This document shows positions 60,931 through 64,000 of a stretch of 64,000 nucleotides of DNA, piece after piece (position 1 is the first letter of the stretch; each line of letters opens with the position of its first letter). The notes under the pieces are model-generated. The model searched no databases, was not told the origin of the DNA, and saw only the letters and a list, made by a program, of their open reading frames with translations. Location: contig NZ_LFVU01000026.1 in the NCBI RefSeq assembly GCF_001047375.1, forward strand, positions 186,001-250,000. Reading direction: 5' to 3'. The position numbers and the translations under genes are program-made. This DNA is from Clostridium cylindrosporum DSM 605. Its GTDB lineage: Bacteria; Bacillota; Clostridia; Clostridiales; Caloramatoraceae.

Positions 60931-60970
60931 AAATAGTAGTAACCATTTGAAATTGGAGCTACTATTTTTT
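60931..60970 (+). terminator. Terminator of the helicase cassette
   Basis: AAATAGTAG / CTACTATTT (60931-60939 with 60959-60967) with an inner CCA..TTGG element and a run of T. Confidence 0.82.
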
Positions 60971-61199
60971 TGAGCTTTTTTCTATTAATGGCAATATTAA
61001 ATATAATAGATATATGTATCACATCCCTTCAAAAAGGATGAGTGATAACCATAGCGCACATACAACCATATTGAATTGTACTAAAAAGATATAGCATATG
61101 TTATAACATAATTCTATAATAGAGTTATGATTATAAAAGTAAAAGTATTGATAGGAAAGAGAGTTACTATATAAAAATTGATATTAAAGGGGGAGTCAT
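60971..61199 (+). promoter_or_regulatory. Gap upstream of the antiporter with a palindrome
   Basis: No gene is visible. TATGTTATAACATA (61097-61110) is a perfect 14-bp palindrome about 90 bases before the antiporter ATG. CATCC/GGATG (61022-61040) is a small hairpin. The palindrome is a candidate operator of the antiporter-deacetylase unit. I do not recognise a riboswitch. Confidence 0.4.
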
Positions 61200-63233
61200 A
61201 TGGATTTATTAATGACAGTATTATTATTGCTTGTTTGTTTATTAATTTCCAGTGTAATTAGCCATTACATACCATTTATTCCTACAGCTTTAACTCAAAT
61301 AGCTTTTGGAATAATAATTGCACTTGTATTTAAAAATGTTTCAGTGGAAATAGAAACAGAGTGGTTTTTGCTACTATTTGTAGCACCTCTTTTATATAAT
61401 GATGGGAGGCATTTCCCAAATGAAGAGTTGTGGAAGATGAGGGTACCAATACTAGGTAATGCAATTGTACTTGTGCTTTTAACAACTATTGGTGGAGGGT
61501 ATTTTATTTACTGGGTTATACCAGATATTCCTCTTGCTGCATCATTTGCATTAGCGGCTATTTTATCACCTACTGATCCTGTATCTGTAAATGGTATCGC
61601 TAAAAGAATTCATATTCCAGAAAAGGTACTGAATCTTGTTAGAGGAGAATCTCTAATAAATGATGCATCAGGATTAGTTGCCTTTAACTATGCAGTTACT
61701 GCGGTAGTAACTGGATACTTCTCACTACAAAAAGCACTTTTTGATTTTTCATATACGTTTTTTGTAGGGGCTATCCTAGGATTAGTTCTTAGTCTTCTTA
61801 TATCATGGATAGAATTTACTCTACGCAAACAGGGTATAAATGATGTTATATTTCATTCACTCCTTCAAATAATGACTCCATTTATTATTTTTATAATTAC
61901 AGAAAAAATGCTACATGCATCAGGAGTTATTGCTGTAGTAGTAGCCGGTGTTGTGCACTCTTTAAGAAGAGCAAGAGTAGAAGCTAAGGCGGCGCAGCAA
62001 CAATTACTTACAGAGAGTCTTTGGTCAACTGTTATATTTATTCTAAATGGGATTGTATTCTTATTATTAGGATTAAACATTCCTTCATCAATGGATGAAA
62101 CTGTAGCTAATCCTAATATAAGCAATTGGTTAGCTGTAGGATATGTAATTGCAATCGGTGTTAGTATACTAGGGATTCGATTTATTTGGTCTTATATATT
62201 TTCTAACTATGAATATTACATTAGAAGAGTAAATGATTGTGCAAAGCCAAGTATTAAAGCATCATTATTAATTAGTTTAACTGGTGTTCGTGGCGGAGTT
62301 ACAATGGCAGGGGTTTTATCAATACCTTATCTTTTAATGAGTGGAGAAGAATTTCCACAGCGTTCACTTATTCTCTTTTTAGCAGCTGGGGTTATCTTGT
62401 TTACACTAATTATTGCAACGGTGTTTTTACCTCTCTTAAGTAAAGTAGAGGTTGTAGAAGGTGAGGAAAAGGGCCTAATTGATATAAATGAGGCAAAAAG
62501 TAGACTTTTAATAGCAGCTATTAAAAAGATTAAGGAAGAAATAAATGAGGAAAATAGATCCGCAGCCTATGAGTTAATTAATGAATATAGAGTTATGTTT
62601 CAAAATACTCATCATGAAGAAAATTCAATTGAAAAAGGTTCAAGTGAATATCAACAGAGATTAAGAGAAGTACTATTAAAGGCTTTAAAAGCAGAAAGAA
62701 AGTACATTCATGATTTAAGAGAAAAGAATGGAATAGATGAAGAAGTCTTTAAAACATTTGAAAAATCTCTTGATCATAGAGAAGAAGCTATATCAAATAA
62801 TGTTCTGTCTCGTACAAGATATCTTATTGGGAAAATAATAAGGAGCTTAAAGGACTATTTTAGTCGTTATAATAAAAATAGTGAAAGTAAAGCTACACAG
62901 CTACGTCTAGCAAAGGATATTCAAGTAAAGGTTTTATATAAGGTTCTTAGGAGATTAGCAGAGTATGCAAAGGAATATGAAAGACCGGAGATTGTTTTAT
63001 CAGTGATTTTAGACTATAGAAAAATGGTTAATCGATTAAAAAGATCAACAACATCCTATAATCAAGAAATTGAAGTGCAGAAAGAAGAATTAAGGATTAA
63101 GGTTATAGATGTAGAGCGCTCTGAAATTCATAGAATGTATGAACTCGGTGAGATTAGTAGAGAACAGGTAAAGGAATTAAGAAGAGTTATTAACTATATT
63201 GAAAGTGTTACTTTATATGAACACGTTGAATAA
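61200..63233 (+). CDS. CPA1-family Na+(K+)/H+ antiporter (NhaK/NhaP-like)
   Basis: 677 residues. Twelve or so helices fill 1-415, with the CPA1 motifs FAPLLYNDGRHF-like VAPLLYNDGRH, ALAAILSPTDPVSV and ESLINDASGLVAFNYAV (the ion-binding Asp of ND). A long cytoplasmic C-terminal domain of about 250 residues (coiled and charged) follows. This regulatory tail is typical of NhaK-type exchangers. It exports Na+ or K+ in exchange for protons. AAAGGGGG precedes ATG 61200. It is followed at 22 bases by a polysaccharide deacetylase in the same operon. Confidence 0.93.
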   Translation: MDLLMTVLLLLVCLLISSVISHYIPFIPTALTQIAFGIIIALVFKNVSVEIETEWFLLLFVAPLLYNDGRHFPNEELWKMRVPILGNAIVLVLLTTIGGGYFIYWVIPDIPLAASFALAAILSPTDPVSVNGIAKRIHIPEKVLNLVRGESLINDASGLVAFNYAVTAVVTGYFSLQKALFDFSYTFFVGAILGLVLSLLISWIEFTLRKQGINDVIFHSLLQIMTPFIIFIITEKMLHASGVIAVVVAGVVHSLRRARVEAKAAQQQLLTESLWSTVIFILNGIVFLLLGLNIPSSMDETVANPNISNWLAVGYVIAIGVSILGIRFIWSYIFSNYEYYIRRVNDCAKPSIKASLLISLTGVRGGVTMAGVLSIPYLLMSGEEFPQRSLILFLAAGVILFTLIIATVFLPLLSKVEVVEGEEKGLIDINEAKSRLLIAAIKKIKEEINEENRSAAYELINEYRVMFQNTHHEENSIEKGSSEYQQRLREVLLKALKAERKYIHDLREKNGIDEEVFKTFEKSLDHREEAISNNVLSRTRYLIGKIIRSLKDYFSRYNKNSESKATQLRLAKDIQVKVLYKVLRRLAEYAKEYERPEIVLSVILDYRKMVNRLKRSTTSYNQEIEVQKEELRIKVIDVERSEIHRMYELGEISREQVKELRRVINYIESVTLYEHVE

Positions 63234-63255
63234 ATAATAAAAAAGGATTGTAATT

Positions 63256-63978
63256 ATGAAGAAGAAATTAATATTTATAGGAATAGGAATTATTATATTA
63301 TTCCTTGTATTACTTGGTACGTACAAGTTAATGGCCTCTAGAGAATATCAGTTATTTGGAGGGTTAACTAATTCCGTAAAGACAGATCAAAAAGTAGTGG
63401 CATTAACCTTTGATGATGGTCCCACGAAAAACGTAGATAAGATTTTACCTCTACTAGATAAATACAAGGCAAAGGTTACATTTTTTCTAATAGGAAGAGA
63501 AGTAGAGGAGAATCCTAAGGAAGCTAAAAAGATTATAGATGCAGGGCATCAAGTTGGAAACCATACATATTCACATAATCGAATGGTATTTAAAACTCCT
63601 TCCTATATAAAGAAAGAAGTAAATAAAACAGATAGGTTAATTAAATCCCAAGGATATAAGGGTAAAATTGACTTTAGACCACCAAATGGCAAGAAACTTA
63701 TAGGCCTTCCGTATTACCTACATAAAAGAAATAAAGATACTATTATGTGGAATATGGAACCTGATACTTACTATAGTAATGCATCAGATAAGATAAAGTA
63801 TGTTAAGGATAATGTAAAGCCAGGCTCTATAATACTAATGCATCCTATGTATGATAAGACTAATGAAGAATTTAAAGCAATCGAGGGAGTGCTTAAAGAG
63901 CTTTCTAAAGAAGGATATAAGTTTATAACAGTAGATGAACTTCAAAAACTTGAGGTTAATAAGTCTTTAAAACAATAA
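63256..63978 (+). CDS. Polysaccharide deacetylase (NodB-domain)
   Basis: 240 residues, complete. A hydrophobic segment at about 4-25 is a signal anchor, so the domain is outside the membrane. NodB motifs: TFDDGPTKN (metal and catalytic base D), GNHTYSH (metal His pair), DFRPPNG, and ILMHP. It deacetylates GlcNAc or MurNAc of peptidoglycan or another polysaccharide. The start ATG 63256 has AAAAGG upstream, 22 bases after the antiporter, probably the same mRNA. The stop TAA is at 63976-63978 and a hairpin may begin at the window end. Confidence 0.9.
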   Translation: MKKKLIFIGIGIIILFLVLLGTYKLMASREYQLFGGLTNSVKTDQKVVALTFDDGPTKNVDKILPLLDKYKAKVTFFLIGREVEENPKEAKKIIDAGHQVGNHTYSHNRMVFKTPSYIKKEVNKTDRLIKSQGYKGKIDFRPPNGKKLIGLPYYLHKRNKDTIMWNMEPDTYYSNASDKIKYVKDNVKPGSIILMHPMYDKTNEEFKAIEGVLKELSKEGYKFITVDELQKLEVNKSLKQ

Positions 63979-64000
63979 AAAGTTGTCTGAAAGTATATAT

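Overview
This 64 kb window is chromosomal DNA from an AT-rich, anaerobic, spore-forming member of the Clostridia (Clostridium sensu lato). Evidence is the low GC, strong AGGAGG-type ribosome sites with several TTG starts, a class I hybrid-cluster protein, class III fructose bisphosphatase, a ferredoxin-nitroreductase, a spore lytic GH18/LysM enzyme, and promoters that match sporulation sigma factors. No rRNA, tRNA, insertion sequence, prophage or CRISPR array was seen. The sequence begins inside gltS (reverse strand) and ends just after a complete polysaccharide deacetylase.

Layout. 0-10 kb: gltS with a structured leader, a small unknown protein, an exported GH20 hexosaminidase, an SDR plus three-gene ABC exporter operon (second permease out of frame at a perfect -1 slippery heptamer), a nitroreductase, and a BcrAB-like ABC pair behind a promoter with a palindrome in its spacer. 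10-19 kb: an EamA-like protein, a toxin-type deaminase-fold protein, two DUF2382 stress proteins, TetR/MMPL efflux, and motAB. 19-27 kb: a candidate 23-codon gene with its own terminator, a GGDEF-EAL enzyme, three DUF2512 membrane paralogues each behind a sigmaG/F-like promoter, an alkylsulfatase, a spore-type protein behind a sigmaK-like promoter and a phosphoribosyltransferase. 27-46 kb: a Crp/Fnr regulator divergent from hcp, three paralogous membrane-sensing orphan histidine kinases, an ECF sigma/anti-sigma pair, fbp, an ApbE plus flavinylated ferredoxin membrane module, and a GGDEF cyclase. 46-57 kb: an alpha-oxoamine synthase-family enzyme, thpR, MATE, LysR, ferredoxin-nitroreductase, a YeeE-TusA-YeeE-thioredoxin-reductase-like sulfur cluster, a cytochrome b5-domain protein, and the SleL-like enzyme. 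57-64 kb: a split ThrE exporter, a compact UvrD-like helicase with a 599-residue partner of unknown family, a CPA1 antiporter and a deacetylase.

Themes. The window is rich in membrane signalling (three kinases, two cyclic-di-GMP proteins, ECF pair), sporulation-timed genes, and anaerobic redox and sulfur chemistry. The three kinases lack nearby response regulators and share an almost invariant C-terminal tail, so direct control of Spo0A is a reasonable hypothesis. The best candidates for something undescribed are the helicase plus 599-residue pair (57.8-61 kb), the slippery-site ABC permease, the sporulation regulon read from promoter motifs, and the sulfur cluster whose reductase carries a cysteine-less thioredoxin-like domain.
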